Positions 36,630-51,400 of a stretch of DNA of 64,000 nt are shown in pieces. The stretch is from contig NC_018390.1 in NCBI RefSeq assembly GCF_000208865.1, positions 1-64,000 on the forward strand, given 5' to 3'. This DNA comes from Neospora caninum Liverpool. Lineage: Eukaryota; Apicomplexa; Conoidasida; Eucoccidiorida; Sarcocystidae. The notes under the pieces are model-generated. The model was not told where the DNA came from. It worked only from the letters and a program-made list of their open reading frames with translations, and made no database searches. The first letter of the stretch is position 1. Each line of letters opens with the position of its first letter. Both the position numbers and the translations under genes were made by a program.

Positions 36630-39060
36630 CGACAGATCCGACAGGTAGATACCTGGTACATCAAGATTAGGACCGAATGCAAGCACCTTGCTCGCCAAGG
36701 GGTATAGGTAGCAAGGGAAAGCGACTGTCGCTTTCCAGTTTTGTGGCCAAAGCTCTCGTGTATATTCTTCTGGTCGTTAGTTGGTGAAACTTTACAGATC
36801 CAGCCGCTGATGTAACATACGGATAGTATTAGTACATGCCAGTATTATCACGACACGTTCTAAAAACATCCATTGATCTGTGTGTACTATGTAATTACGC
36901 TTCTGTAAGACTCAGTTTTGGTTTCATTGGTGTTGGGATGACTTGGGCCTAAGAACTACAGAAATTAGGGCTAGTTTAGCCCTCAAGAAGTACGAACAGT
37001 TCATTACCGAATGCGTAAAACGTATTCGGAACTCGCGTTGAGCAGTGTCATATATGAAATGCATGTTCTGATGAACTTTGCAAAAGATTCTTCTGGCCGG
37101 CATCCTCAAGGTGTGCATTCCTTTTCACACAGGAGACGCTGAGCTAGTGGATGGAGACTGAAACATTCCTACCTAGGGCAGCTCTCTTCGACTTATCCTC
37201 AATAGTTCAAGGCCGAGCATCCAGACAAGCAACTTCCGCTGGTACACTACCAGTCGCCAACCGCGGGCTGGGAGTGGGAGACCTCCAATGTAATCGTTCA
37301 TTTATATCCTGCCGGCCGCTTTGGGATCAATAACTACTTTTCAGAATATGGTGCCCCCCAGTCGCCTTCCCGGCAACTCATCTGGGCGTCCGAATGTGGT
37401 GTGGTCAGTATGGCTGGTCTGTGAAGGGCCGATCACCGATGGTGGTAACCCTCGTAGTCTTCCGTAGTTCCTGATACATAGGTATCTTCTTCTGTGCAAC
37501 GGCTTGCGAGTTTGGCTACGAGCATTGGCCTTCGGAGCCTACCAGACTGAATTTCATCGACTATGGGTCATACACATAGCTCCTATCACCGTGGTGCTAC
37601 CGTGTTCTGAGCCTTTGTTTTGTATCTTTTCTAGGAGGGAACACGGCAGTCAATGCCTAGGCTGGAATATTCCGAAAAGTACTGGTACCTAGGATCATGT
37701 TGTAGTAAGGGGATAAAATTCGCTAAACAGGAGCCGGGTCCCACTAAGGCGCTTGAATAAACACGGGACACCGGACGGGGGCTTCACCGGAGGGACGAAG
37801 TGTGTTCACGAGCCGACAGGTAGACTAACCCTCTATGAAAAGTGACAACCTTGTACTGTGGTATCTATGCACTTAAGCAATCGAATGCCAAGCAGTGGAT
37901 ATTCATGTGGCCGCTCTGGTGTAAGGCGGTCACGGTCTGATGACCCGTTGCCGAACACGCGCACATAGAGGGTTTTGAAACACAGTCCCATCCGAAGGCG
38001 CACTGGGGGGCACCGTCTTGGATCTGCCGATTGCCTGATCTCAAATGATTTGATGCTAGGCGTGCTGCCCTGAAACCTCTCATTCAGCGTCGTCTCTCAT
38101 TGCTCCCTGTCCTTGAGCTCCCTAGTGTTTCATGCACAACCGGCCTCTTGGTACCCATACCCCGTATCGAATATGTGGCGTCATTTCTCTTTCACAATTT
38201 GTGTCTCATGCGTGATGGGCAAACGTAGGTAAAACCCACACAGCTGACTACGGTCCCCTCTGCCGGCTAGTCGATATCGGCACCGTTGTTTTATGCACTC
38301 ATTTTTATCACCAGAAGCGAACTGTCTGCAACCGCGCAACAAACAGACAACGCCTGCCATTAGGCAACCCATCATGCTACTGAGCCTGACTGGTGGATAG
38401 ACGCTGTAGCGGTGTGTAGTCTTGAGTCGCAGTGAGCAGTTCCCTACACAAGCACGTCCACGAAGTTACCAAAAGTAAACGACATCGACTAATCGACGCC
38501 AGTGAGCGTGAGATAAATCATCGGCATCGCAACGGTGGCTGACGATACAGATGATTCCAGCACCATTGCTACTCGCTGCATGGATGGATGACAATAGAAG
38601 TAATTTTCAGCAATGTACCTGCCCTTGCAAAAACGTAGTCGCTGGGGCCGGCCGCAACACGCACTGTTGTTCGGGTCTAAGCTGGCGAACGTGTTGCATG
38701 CTGCATGCAGTTTCACTTCTCGATACTGTCAATCCCTCGACAAACTCCTGGTGAGCGATACGGTTCAGATAACACACGGATGAGAAGGACTACATTTCCT
38801 AGAACAGTTGACGTTTTGGGAAGCTAATTGGGTGTCCTTTGAAGAGAGCTTCTGTTCGGTGGTCTGTTGAGCAGTAGATGTGTGTGCTACAGTACGGGCT
38901 GTCCGAAGATGAATCCCTTAGCGTCGAACCGGCGGTTTCCGTATGTTGGTCACGTCGTGTTGCAAGAAATGTAACTTCTCTAAAACACTGCGGGGGGTCT
39001 TATTGATGTCACGAACGCGAAGTTCCGAAGTGACTGGTGTGCCGGCGTGTCAGTGGCAAT
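36630..39060. other. No gene recognised
   Basis: About 2.4 kb with only short open frames on both strands and no family, repeat or RNA gene that I could support. Confidence 0.5.
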
Positions 39061-39864
39061 ATGCAGCATCGTTTCCGGACATTCCTGCCGCCGGCCAGCG
39101 GGCCAGCAAGAGCTCCGACGGCAGTCTGGGGCTCTGAAGTTCACAATGAGACGGGTACCGGGGCATCGGAACAGTTGCCGGAAGGTGGCCGGATTTCCCC
39201 AGATGGCTTGGCCGTACACGAACACGTATGCACGGCGGGGAACCCAGCCGGCGGCGCCGTTGGGAAAGGCAGTTTTCTTCAGTGCAGCATGAGTGGTTTG
39301 GTACCAGCAGACGCTGAGCACTCATTCGAATCTCTCCGATGTCTGCTTACAAAGTCGTGCTCTAGGATGTCTCCATGCTGCTTTGTGGACAGACGCTCAA
39401 TGATGGTAAGGTGTAGAAGGACATGCCTACCTTCCCAGGCATGCCCTCACGCGGCACCGCTGGTGACACCAGCTGCAACAGGTACACCCGGTAGCGTGAA
39501 CTACGGCGTCGTGGTAAGAACATATGTATATCCTGAAGGGCTTTCAGGAGCGTGTTTGGTGAATGTTGTAGCGCGGCCGGAAAGTGATACGGCAGGCGAC
39601 TGGCAATCAACGTTGACTGGCCCTGAAATTGATCGCCCGGGGACAGGTCGTGGTCATGCGCCGGTGCACTCCGTGGACCCCCCCAAATTTGAAAAGGTTG
39701 ATAGAAAATCAACCGATGCATCGGCGCCAGCAGGCGTTAATCAATCTGTTGGAGTTTCCCAGCACAGAGCCTCAAAGAGGCAGGACGTGGATATGGTCTT
39801 ATGCTACGAGGCTGTGACAACAGGTGCAACAGGAGACTTCTTCCATCTGCTAGACCTCACGTAG
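39061..39864 (+). CDS. Hypothetical protein or exon
   Basis: An open frame of 267 codons from the ATG at 39061. Its second half (about 39480-39864, containing NYGVVVRTYVYPEGLSGACL and CYEAVTT) looks more like coding sequence than the first half and is preceded by an acceptor-like CAACAG. Long frames also occur on the opposite strand over 38980-39325, so the first half may be non-coding. Not recognised. Confidence 0.3.
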   Translation: MQHRFRTFLPPASGPARAPTAVWGSEVHNETGTGASEQLPEGGRISPDGLAVHEHVCTAGNPAGGAVGKGSFLQCSMSGLVPADAEHSFESLRCLLTKSCSRMSPCCFVDRRSMMVRCRRTCLPSQACPHAAPLVTPAATGTPGSVNYGVVVRTYVYPEGLSGACLVNVVARPESDTAGDWQSTLTGPEIDRPGTGRGHAPVHSVDPPKFEKVDRKSTDASAPAGVNQSVGVSQHRASKRQDVDMVLCYEAVTTGATGDFFHLLDLT

Positions 39865-42482
39865 GGCACGTTCACCCCGCTTAGTGCTGTGGTATTGCGA
39901 TGAGTTTTGTGGAGTCAGACAAAGTTGCGTATCGGATCGGGCGATAGTGGAGGACAGTCCTCAAGTCAAGTGGCTGTTGGTCGGCCAGAGGAAACTTGCC
40001 ATTTGGAGGCCGTGAACATTATAACGAGTTATCGATAAAGCGCCGCACATAGCCTCAGCTGAAGCCGCCTAGGCGCTCAGCAGGAAAAGAAAAGTTTTGC
40101 GTATGGGCATGCAAATGGAGTGCAGAAAAAACTGGAACCTCTGTTGATAGCATTTCGTCAATGCGTGATGCTTGTGCTCAGGGAACACCAAGTGGAGTGC
40201 TGGAAAGGACACGTCTATGAATTCCGAGGAGGCGAAGAATCCGATCTTCCACACAGCGTTTTCCTCTGCCGCGTGTACACTGTAGGCTACAATTGCGTGT
40301 TTCATCTAGTGAGTGTGCTTCTCGGAGGGTGTCACCGGCAGTCGCAGCCATGTGTCTGCGCTCCTAATAACACTAACTCTAACTTTCGTAAGTGAATCCT
40401 CACGGCAGTGCTCTCTCCGCGTGCAGTTATACAGGAACTAGGAAGATGTCTTTTCTCTGCAGGACACAGCGGCTACCAAGGAGGCCTACAGCGGCTGCGT
40501 GCTAGTACATGTGTGTACTCGCGCATCCTTGAGCCGGACAGCGAGTTCGTCGGATCTTCAGCAGTCAGCGGCTCGTATGACGGAGTGCCTACTTAAAGTC
40601 CGCAAAGCTCTTCGACCATACGTGAGGCTGAAAAAACGTCACTTTCTAAGCATGGGCGAATCAAGCCTTGCGGGATCGCCTGAGGTCTTCCCCCAATCGG
40701 GAGACGGTCGTATGATTTAACGTGACTCAAGTCTGTTCGGAGTACCAGGGCTCTCCAGACGTCTTGAGCTCGCGTATGTGTCGCGCGGCTTGGCGTGAGC
40801 TTGATATTGTTTCCGTTGTTTCATCTCGGCGAAACTTGCCCTGTGCAAGTGCGTGTCTCGCCGCTAGTTTTACAAGCAATTTGCTGACGTGTTGTCGAGC
40901 CATGCTGTCGACGTGGTAGAAGAGCGCAGAAAGGCGAACTTGGTGCTCCCATTAATGAGCAGCTGCTACTCATGGTGGCCCCCTGGATTTGGCTGGAGAT
41001 TTTACCGTACTCACAGCCAGGCAGTTGCGAGAGATAACAGAAGTCACCAACATAGAAACATTGATGACTCACACACTTAAGAAATCATACTGTGACCACG
41101 CACGTAAACGAACTTCGCTTCCCCAGACGGGTGCGTTAGCTCAACTGTTGTGACGGATTTACAAGGCGGCTGCAAGGTGACTCCGTGCAGTCGATTTCGA
41201 GTGCGTACAATAACGCATCGTGCTGATTAGCAGCTTGGCGAAGCTTCTAGGAGGCAACACAGAGTTTCATGCATCGTGGCGGAACAGCGGTCGTCTCCTC
41301 CACCGTGCCTGGGCACAAAGGAAACTGCAATCGACAGAGAACGTTAAATGAAACATGTGAATGCAGAGTGCCTGGTTATTTGGGTGCGTGGGCAGATTAT
41401 GTCTGCCAAGAAGCAGCACAGAATTATCGTGTTCGTCGCAAGGTGGTGGTCGGGAATGTTCCGCCGGAAATTCAGGATCTAACGTGGTAGCAGCCCTCTC
41501 CACTAACAATATCAGACGTGCATTCTCGTTCTTCCCGAGCACGTTTCGCGAACTGCAACAACGGCCGTGGCCGCAATTTTCTGGCCCCTCTGGCCGACTG
41601 CCACAGAAGTTGTTAACGAAAAAGACTCAATGTTTCACACAAGAGAGGCCATTCGCTAAAAGATTGCCGGCGGGCTCAATCATTACTGGCATGACACTGC
41701 GAGTTGGTCAATACGACCGGTACATATTTGGATCGCTTGTTGCTTTGAACGCGGTTCGCAAGCCCGTTTTACGTGTTGTGAGAGCAAGTAGCAGGATACA
41801 CAGAACGCTCCACGTGAATGTGTAGGCCGACTGAAGTGGACCCCAACCCCTATAGGAGGGTCACCGTGCGTGCCGACCCTACCGGAACCAAGACCTCTCA
41901 CTTGAGTGTGTGCCGGCCCATCTTTGCAGCGACAGGTATGGAGGAAGCTAGCGTGGTTCGACACTGCATAGAGTCGTAAGAATACTTAAGTCAATAAGGG
42001 ATAGATGGATATTATTCTTGTTGCGCGACTTAGACAGGGAAGGATAGACGACAGGCCGCGCACCCCACCCGTCTCCCAAGACTGCCCGACCACCCCACCT
42101 GCCGACCGCAAAAGTCGCGTCTGGCCTTCCATGTCGTAGACTAGCTGGTTGTACCAGCGGCCACACTCAAACAGGGCAATCAGGAGGACAAGATCACTCG
42201 AACTTGAACGAGAATGTAGAATGGATAACACACCGCAAACTGAAATGCATTCTAAAGTCTGATTGGTCAGTGCTTTGGTGGGCTGTTATGTGCCGTGCCG
42301 GTGAATGATGATGACGGCACAAAATAAGTATTTTTGCTGGAAGATGCTTTTTGTAGCTCACCAGTTGGCTCCACAGCAGTTCAAGCGCTGGAACTTGGAA
42401 GGGTTCTTCTATATCCTCTAGGAAGGACGGAGGCTCTGAGAAGCGAGAGCCAACGACATTCTTCCGTTCTAGTTCTGTCACC
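39865..42482. other. No intact gene; scattered cysteine-bearing frames
   Basis: Short frames at about 40120-40395, 40408-40596 and 41269-41490 (+) encode cysteine-containing segments. One reads SSAVSGSYD after a CVYSR stretch, which loosely resembles the end of the type-B PAN modules of the gene that starts at 42483. No complete module, signal peptide or splice chain could be built. Confidence 0.35.
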
Positions 42483-45400
42483 ATGCCGCTTCGTGTGCTC
42501 CTCTGGGCGGTCTGTCTCTCTGTCATACTCGGGTTTTCTGGGTGCCGCAGTTGTGCGCCCGCGGACGGAGGCCAGTAAGTCTGCGACCCAACTCAAGTAA
42601 CGGCAGAAATAAAGACTTTTACCTTCCCCGCTTCAGGAAATGGAGCAATGCTCAGTGTGTTTCGTCTCTGTCTCACAGGGAAAGTGTAGGCGAGCGACGC
42701 CCAAGAAAGGGTAAGAGATGATACTGACATGGTGCATGCCGAGTGCACGTAGTCACAAGCTGTAACTTCAGTTACTCCCAAATATAGTAAAGTGCAGTTA
42801 AGCTGTAAACCGCCGGCGGTTGTTCTTTCTCAGGCTACGACCACAACAGGTGGATCACTGCAGACAACTGTCGACTTTCGAAAGACATAAACTACTCGTC
42901 GTGCAGAGAGAGCTGCGAGCAGGACGAGACATGCAAAGTTTGGAGTTACTTGTCTTCGGGAAATCTCTGCAAGCATTGTACCAGCCTGCATGACTGGTTC
43001 TCGTGGGAGAGGATCCCTGATGCCAAAAGTGGACGTGCAAACTCCAACGTAACGAGCGGTGAGAGTGTGGACTCAACGATGGCGTTTACTCTCCCGGCTA
43101 CGGCAGTTGCGCCGGGTGCAGTCTCCAGGAACGTGATGACGTATTTCTCCTCTTGGTAACCACACCTCATATTAGTCTTGTTGCGGGCCCCCGTTTGCTT
43201 ATTTTTCGGCATGCAGAGGACTGCCAGTGGCACGACGTAGTGTTTGTTCCCCGTCTCGCGTTGACTAAACAACAAGAGGAGCCAAAACGGGAGACCCTGG
43301 AAGCGTGCCACGACGCCTGCCGTTCACGAGGGACACGGTACTCTTGGTACTCAACAGAGGATGTCGGTCATTGCATGTAAGTGTCCCACAGACAGCTAAT
43401 GTGAACGTTGGATTGTGGCTCCCGTTCAACCTCGGTGTTTTTGGTTTCCGATGGCGCCCGTCCATGTGCCCGTGCGGCGACAAATGAGGCGTGATTCCAA
43501 GTTGTATGCGTCTTTCCGTTGATGTGGGGGCCACCTCATTCCTGCAGATGTCACGATGGCGATGTGGAAGCAATAAAATTTCTGGGTGGCGTAGCCGGTG
43601 AATATGGAGACTCGGGATGCGACAACAACGTATACCCGGAGCACCGGCAGCCAGATGATAACGGTAAGAGGGCGTGTCTCTGCGTCGTGGATCGATTCTG
43701 TTTGGACACCAGTACGGAGTTCGCCAGAGAAGCTTGCCGCTGTTGGATTCCTTTGTAATTTTCTGCAGATGCTCTTTTGCTGAGGTGAAGCAAGGCATTT
43801 CGTGGGGATGGCTGTCTCTCTTCGGTGACTTTGTGGTCGGCAGGCGGGTGCTTTATGGTGAATTCAACGTTTGACATCACGGATGGCAAGCTGTGCGTAA
43901 AAGTTGCTTGCGGCAGCAGCCTCCACGCCAGCGTTGGAATCTGTACGGCAAAAACATGCCAAAAAGCTTGCCAGGCAACGCCAAACATGTACGAGTACTT
44001 CGCGTATGTTCCAGAAGGTCCCGTTAATAATGTTGACGACGATGGAGAAAGTGTTTGTTATTGCTGCAAGAAGTCGGCACAGAGGACTCCGGCGAAGAAG
44101 GTGTTAGCTGGGCCGCGATGGTGTAGTGGCTTCAGTTCAGGTAACGCTTTCATGTAATCGAGGAGCGGCTCTTGATGGGCTAGACTACCAACATCTGAAA
44201 GAAGCATTTCGGACTCCAATTTCAAGCTGCTGTAGCGCGTTGCGCCGTTATTTTGTGATGTTGCTTTCGAAATTTAAATGGTTTGAATATAATACAGGAG
44301 CAAACAGCAGAGCCACGAACAAGGCCACCGAGCCGTCCGAAGTATCGTGGGCGAACGCTGACAATGTCCTAGGACACCTTTGCTTTCATGATATCCACGT
44401 AGTGCCGGATTCAGCGTTTTGCCACAGATGTTAGATTACCCTGTTCTTATTCGTGGACATACAGGCAGCATTTGTACGTTGCACAATCTGTCTGCTCGTG
44501 AGTTCAGATGGTTGCTACACGGCTGACGTGATGTACAAGCCTTGCACTCAGCTGGACGAGAAAGTGGATGATATTTATTCCTGCCAACAAAAATGTCTTA
44601 GCGCACATGGCGGGGGCTGTAAAAAGTTCACATTAACTCGTGAGGGGAATTGTCTCCTTTGCCAAGAGGAAGCCATCGAACTGGTCGTCCCTGGCGCCTA
44701 CAGCGGTCTTCCATTGTGCCCCGAAGGTATGGTGACGCCGCCGTAGGAAACTGAATATCCATAGGAAGCGCACCTGAAAGCAGCCGTAGAGGAGAGGCAT
44801 CATTCGTTTTCTTTTCCATTTGTTCATATTCTTTTGCAATCCAGACGAATGCAATCACAAGGATGTCCTCTTTTCTGGCGATTTGATATCGACACCCGCA
44901 CCCTATAAAACTGGTCTGCCACACCAATGTCGCCACTGGTGTAAAACTATCATCGAGGGGTGCCACGGGTACTCCTGGACTGCTCAAGATGTTCATGGCA
45001 CCTGCAGGTAGGACAAGGAACGGTTGATACCCTGGCACGGAAAGGGCATTTGACTGCAAGTCCTCCACGTTGCAGCGTTTTCCCCTCCCACGCAGCAGCA
45101 CGTTTCGTCACATTAGACTTCCACAACTCTTATTCGTAACCCATCGTTCGTTGCTTCTTTCCTCTTTTCCCTTCTCTGTGTGTTTTTAGTTATCACGGAA
45201 AGAATGCGCTTCCACAACTAAATGCCGGATCAGTGTCTGGTTTGCTTTCATGCACGGAGATTCCATTACTGCAGTATCCAAAGGAAGGTAATGAAGCAGG
45301 TCGGCTACGTCCGGCGTTGAGACATATCCACCAGGTTCTGTCACTCAGAATAAGCAAGGGGCCTGCTGGTTCAAGGCAGAGGTTGATCACATAATCAGAG

Positions 45401-48400
45401 GGCACGTTATGTTGTCGCTTTCGATTTGGAATCATTTGTTCAGAAACATGCCAAGAAGGGGTTGTCTCTACGGACAGCTGCCTCCATCAGCAGTACATCG
45501 TGTCCGCAGAACAGTGTCAGTCTACATGCGCCGAAGCCGCGGAAAAGGACGGAGAGGCGTGCACCTTCTTCAGTTTTTCTTCAGAAAAGAAGTGCTTTCA
45601 CTGCCCCAAAGTACCGTCAAGCCTCACGGCGGATTCGGCCGACGCAGTGAGCGGGAGCCCTACTTGCAAACGAGGTGTGTCGCGACAGAACAGTGGGCTG
45701 TGACTGTGCCCTCGTAGCCTGGGTCAGAGTCTGGGTTTGCCAAATGAAGAAGGATGACAACATTGACTGAAAAGCATTATTTCAAAATCCTTTGCTCTCC
45801 ATTAACTTTGTCTCTTTCGCAGATGAGTGCCTTATTCCCCACTACATCTACTATGGGACGGAGCTACTGCAGACAAGCCAGGGCACCCACACGGATTGCA
45901 AAAACGTTTGCTCGCAATTACAGGGGAGCAAATATTACAGTTGGACTCCCCTGCATCTTACAGGAAGCTGCGAGTAAGATGCTGCCTCTATTCCTAAAGG
46001 CATGGAGAAGGTTGTACGCGTTTTCCGCAGGTCACTCATGTGCCGCTGTCGCCTGTAAAATGCAGGAAACTATAGCTTGTCCTGAAACGTCCTATTTTTC
46101 AAACCTTTTACGTCTGCTGTGGTTCCTTCTTGCGTACGTGCATTGACAGGTGCTATGCGAAGAAAGGAACAAACCTGTTTCATTTCCCTGGTGCTTTGTC
46201 GGGTGAACTCATCTGCCAAACTCGACCGTCTCCTCCCCAACTACAGCCGATTAATGGTAAACATCCATGAGGATTTGAGGGAAGTGTCATACCATCTAGT
46301 CCACACTCTGTGGTTAAGCCATTCGCTTTCGAAACCTCTCATCTGTTTTATGTTCGTTGCCTGCCGCCTCAGGGAGCTGCTATGCAAGGAACATGCTCTT
46401 CACTGACGGTTGCAAGCGGGCAGCGAATATCGAGAATGCCTTTTTCTGCCAGCAGGCCTGTGCCTCCAGAGGAGACTGCACGTATTTCAGCTTCTCCGGA
46501 GAGGGCAACGTCTGTTACCATTGCGAGAAGAAACCGGCAACACGAATATTCGATCCGTATGCAGTCAGTGGCACGGCGACCTGTGACAGCGGTGAGTCCA
46601 AAAAATTTCAAGAGTGCACAATTCATAAAAGTCTTCTGAGTTTTTTGCTCACCAACCAGCTTTCATGCCGAAACAGACACAGCTCACTGGCAGATGTCGC
46701 ATCCTCCACGAAACAGTGTTCACAGTAGCAGGGACTATGTCTTTTGGTGTGCTTGTGCTTTATGCGCTCTTCTTGCACTACCAGACAAGTGCCTGTCTCA
46801 CGATGCCATGTTTTCCGGAGATGAGATTGCAACCGCCCGCTACAATAAGGGCTTCCCAGGGGACTGCGAACGGTGGTGTACACATCAGGTTCGTGAATGT
46901 CGCCAGTATTCTTGGATTCCCAAGGATATCAGCGGTCAGTGCAGGTGAGGCTAGCAATCGCGCCTTTGGAGCGGATAACTGCTGTGCGCTCCGTTGACAG
47001 CTTCATGGTAGCACCTAGTTTTCATTTTTATCTCTGGGACAATGGGCGACATGATAAGCTTGCGAGGTCCGTGTGCAGGTACTTCCGGGGAGATGCCACA
47101 GCTGCTTACACACGGAGCGCTGTCTCCGGTTTACGCGATTGCAAAACACTGAAGGATCCATCAGTGGAAGTTGGCGACAACGGTAAGGGATCTGCAGGTG
47201 CTTGCGGAGGTTAAGCAGAGGCAATTCGAGTGTTTTGAAGCTCCAGCAATGACATTATCAGTTTAGATATGGGCACTCCTTCATAAATTGAAAAGCAAGT
47301 TCGGGGACTACCGGCACCAACACGGCATCAAATGGCAGCTTGTGTTTCTCTTATGGACCCATGCTTTCAATGCGGGAGGCTGCTATGTTTCAAAATTGCA
47401 GAGTAATGTTCTCGGATGCTCTCTCGTTCAAGCTCAGCATGCTTTCGAATGCAACGAAAAGTGCTTGAATGAGGGAGAGACTTGCAGTCATTTCAGCTTC
47501 GTGTCCAGAGATTCTGGAAGGGAATGCAGGATATGCAATGGCCAGTATAACCCCGCCACACTTATAACGATACCGGATGCCTTCAGCGGGCCACGCCTGT
47601 GCCCTAGTAAGGCAGAAAATCATGGTATCAGAAAATGACAAGCGAACGATGTTCCCAGGCCTCCAGCGTCTCAAGGGGCGCATACTATGACACGGAGCCC
47701 TGTTCGTAAATTCTGCTGCCGCAAGTTCATATCTATAAAATATGGAATGGCAAGAGATAGTAGATTGTGCGACTATCCAGGCTGCTGCCAAAATCAGATA
47801 CAAAGCGGCATGCGGTTCTGTAACTGCTCTGGACGCAAACACACAGATGGACTCTGTCGTGTACGCAGTCCCGTACAACTGCTATGCTCATGGCGTGCAA
47901 TACCGAGGAGACCGGGTGTCAGAGGAGAGGGCAGGCGTGCTTTTTCCTGGCGACTGCGCAGCCGCTTGCGATAAGTTACTGAATTGCCAGTATTTCTCTT
48001 GGACGCCAGTTGACGATCGTGCGCACGCAACCTGCAGGTACTCTTAACGGCCACTTTTAGGGATTTTCCTATTCACACCGCGTCCGTTGTCACGCTCACT
48101 AAGTTCCTTTGTGGCGGCTATTCCGATACTTAAACCGCTGCACCTACCTTCGCTGTATTTCCTCTCTTTGTACGCTCGTCGTGAAACGAAGAGCAATTTT
48201 TACCTGCATGTTCCCACAGCTTTCACGGACCCCAAGCCAGGAAGTCTTCAGTCGCCGATGCTGTTTCTGGAGAGCGAGGGTGCACTGAAGAGCCAACACT
48301 TCCACTTGATTCTGGTACGGATCACTCCTAGCAGCAGGCAGGCATATGGACGGGTATCTATGCATTTGTTAGTACAAGTCCTCGGTGTTCTCTGTCAGGC

Positions 48401-51400
48401 TCTGGAAACAGACTGCTGTGCAGCACCTTTCGATTTCAAAGGCGGAGCGGCTATCGGCATGATTGTCGCTGGTGTGCAGATTATTGCGAAGAAGGTATCG
48501 TGTTCCGAGAGAACTGCAGGCACCAGCCTCAGATGGAGTCTGAAGCTCATTGCCGACAGAGCTGCAAGAATGGCCGGAACACCTGCGCGTTTTTCAGCTT
48601 CTCTGCCGAAGGACACTGCTTACACTGCCTAGTGCGTCCAGTAAATACTGAACATAGCTGGGGAGCGATCAGCGGGGTCCCGGACTGCAAACGAGGTAAA
48701 CCGTCATCTAGAATACTTCCTGGAAGACCATATCTGCATTATTTACCCAATTCCACGGCTACACTGCCAGCTGTGTGTAATCATTGAGGAAAGAATAACC
48801 GGTGGTTGTTGTGTTTGCGAATGACTTTGGCTGACGAAACAGACAGATGCATGTGGGCAGGATACGTCTACCATGGAACGCCGTCATGGGTATCGTCGTT
48901 TGGGACACAGGAGACTTGCCTGAAACGTTGCTTAAAGTTGCACGGCTGCAAGCACTACTCATGGCAACCGTTTGAAGATCGAGGTGTATGCAGGTTAGTA
49001 TTTTGTCTGGAAGACAGTCCTCCCATTGGCGGGGGGGGCAGGTAAAGTTCGCTTGATGCTGCTAGTAGTTGCAATACTCGTCGTGCACCCACCCCCATTT
49101 CCTTTGTCTGGAACCGGTTGCAGCTACTATCGAAAGGGAGATGCCCTCCTCTTTCCCTTCAAGCGTGGCTACGCTGGAGAGATCGGTTGTGCTGGACCGT
49201 CAGCTCCGGTAGTCGTTCCAACCAACGGTAGGACTCATTCCATGACTTGTGCACTAAGTTAGACTCTGATCTCATTCCAGGAGTTTGAACGTAATGCAGC
49301 TTAATCTTCTATGTTGTTATGTTAATCAAATAAGTTTCATGCTCGATCCGGTAAACAAAGACATCCAAGTTCTAAACCAGTAGTCCAACTCGTACTTGTG
49401 CACTACGTTAGACTCCGACCAATTTGATGTTTGGCATGAAGAGGGAGGTTTCGTCATTCACTTATGTTTTTGGCCAACCATTTTCGAGTTGACGTGCTTG
49501 GCAGAACAGACGCGCTGCTCGTGGCTGTGATCCCGTGGGGACGGAGATCCTATACGTTCAAAGCTCTGTGCTCAACAGACTGCTGACATCTGCTTTGCTG
49601 GCGCGTTCTGACTGAATGAAAATGAAGTCTTATTTTCTTCTACCGCAGGTGGTTGCTACAATACACATATCCTCTACCGCGAGGGGTGTTCGGTCGCTAG
49701 AAGGGTTTCAAGTTCTTACCAATGCCAGAAGACATGCTCCAGCAACTCGTTGGGGAATTGTAAATTCTTCAGCTTTTCGGAAGAGAACGGCACCTGCTAT
49801 TTGTGCCCAACTAAGCCACAGAAGTTTGAATTCTCAGCGTACGCAATCAGCGGCCATGCAACTTGCACGAGAGGTAAGAGAACATCGTCCTGCCTCACTC
49901 CGAACGACGCTGACTCCAGGAGAGAACAACACTTCATTTCACTGTGGTATGATTTCTCTTCGAGGTTTCTCCAGAGGAATGCTATTCAGCGGGTTTGATT
50001 TACACTGGAGACAGCATTGCAGCACCGACATACGAAATGGGATTCCCCGGCGATTGTGAACAGTGGTGTAGCAAAAGTATCCATGGATGCCATAAATATT
50101 CCTGGTCACCTGAAGGTTCCATTGGGCGATGCAGGTACGAAGTAGACTGTTTTTTTTGCTTGGGTTGAGGAAGGGGCAAAGCTTTTTCATGGCGGTATCA
50201 CCCCTCTGTTGTAGTCTGTGTAACTGGCACACGTACACAGTGGACTACCCTTGCCTCCTAGTTCTCCTGTGCACACTACTCAGCTTCCACGGGCGTCACG
50301 CATACCTCAAAGTTGAGGAGAAGTGTATTTCAGGGCTCCGGGACTGCAGGAAGCCTCGTCAAATACCAGTGGTTCCTGCAGACAATGGTACGTTGTCCAG
50401 AACACAAGTTCTCCAGACGTATCCAACGGGTCTTATTGGAGAAGATTCACGGGGTTTGCTATGCATATTTCGCTCGCGAGCTTGTTTCGATGTATGCAGC
50501 CGGATGCTTTAAACTCGACAAGGTGTCTCTCGACCAAACGTGTTCGGTAGTGCCCCTCGTCCATAACGTCGTTCAGTGCCAGCACGCATGTGCACAATTG
50601 GGCAAGACCTGCACACACTTCACCTTCGTTAGCTCTTCGACTATTATGCTGTGCAAGACATGTGCCGGGGATTATCTGCCAGAGAACATCAAAAGGCACG
50701 AGGGAGCAGTCACTGGCCCGCGCGATTGTTCCGCAGGTATGGGAAGTAGCAATGCAAGACAGACCGCTGTTCTGGTGCCCTGTTTGACTTGCCCGACTGA
50801 GTCACTCCGTGCTTAGGACGGACGAGAAAGGACGGGCATCCGCAGTTCCTCCAAACGACTTTTCTCAAATCCGTGTTATTGTTATTCCTCAGTTCCCTTG
50901 AAGTGCTACAATTACGGCAAGATCCACAAGTTGGATTATCTGGACACGACCAACATGAACAGTGTTGGCTTCCCCGGTGACTGCAGGATCTCTTGTGATG
51001 CACACAAATCGTGCACCTTCTTCTCCTGGCTTCCTTTGGAAGACGCGTCTGGTAGAGGCATTTGCACGTGAGTCCCCATGTTCTATCGCATCGCCAGCGA
51101 GAAAAAATCAGTACGCAGATGCTAGTGTAGGCAGTACAACGTTTCCGGGAACAGTTGAGTCTCGGACGCGAGTTTATGAGAAGATAGTCCCACAATACAG
51201 AGTATTTCTTTGAAATGCATACATCTCACCACCGCACTGCGCCTGTTGTGTCACCGATGTTGTGTTTTTTGGGCATATACTCAGGTACCACGGACCCCGA
51301 GCCATTGTTGTCGACAAGGCTGGTGGCGTTTCAGGCCAACGCAACTGCAGCACAAGCACCTCTCATCTCGTGCCAGGTATGCTTCTGTATGGATGAACTT

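Noticed and set aside
41125..41215. A-box-like GCGTTAGCTCAAC suggesting a tRNA gene
   Set aside because: The B box is poor and the acceptor stem does not pair.
42334..42482. Upstream start of the giant PAN gene in the 42334-42600 frame
   Set aside because: That frame can splice straight to the third exon but has no signal peptide; the ATG at 42483 with a 32-bp second exon gives a strong signal peptide and a consistent frame.
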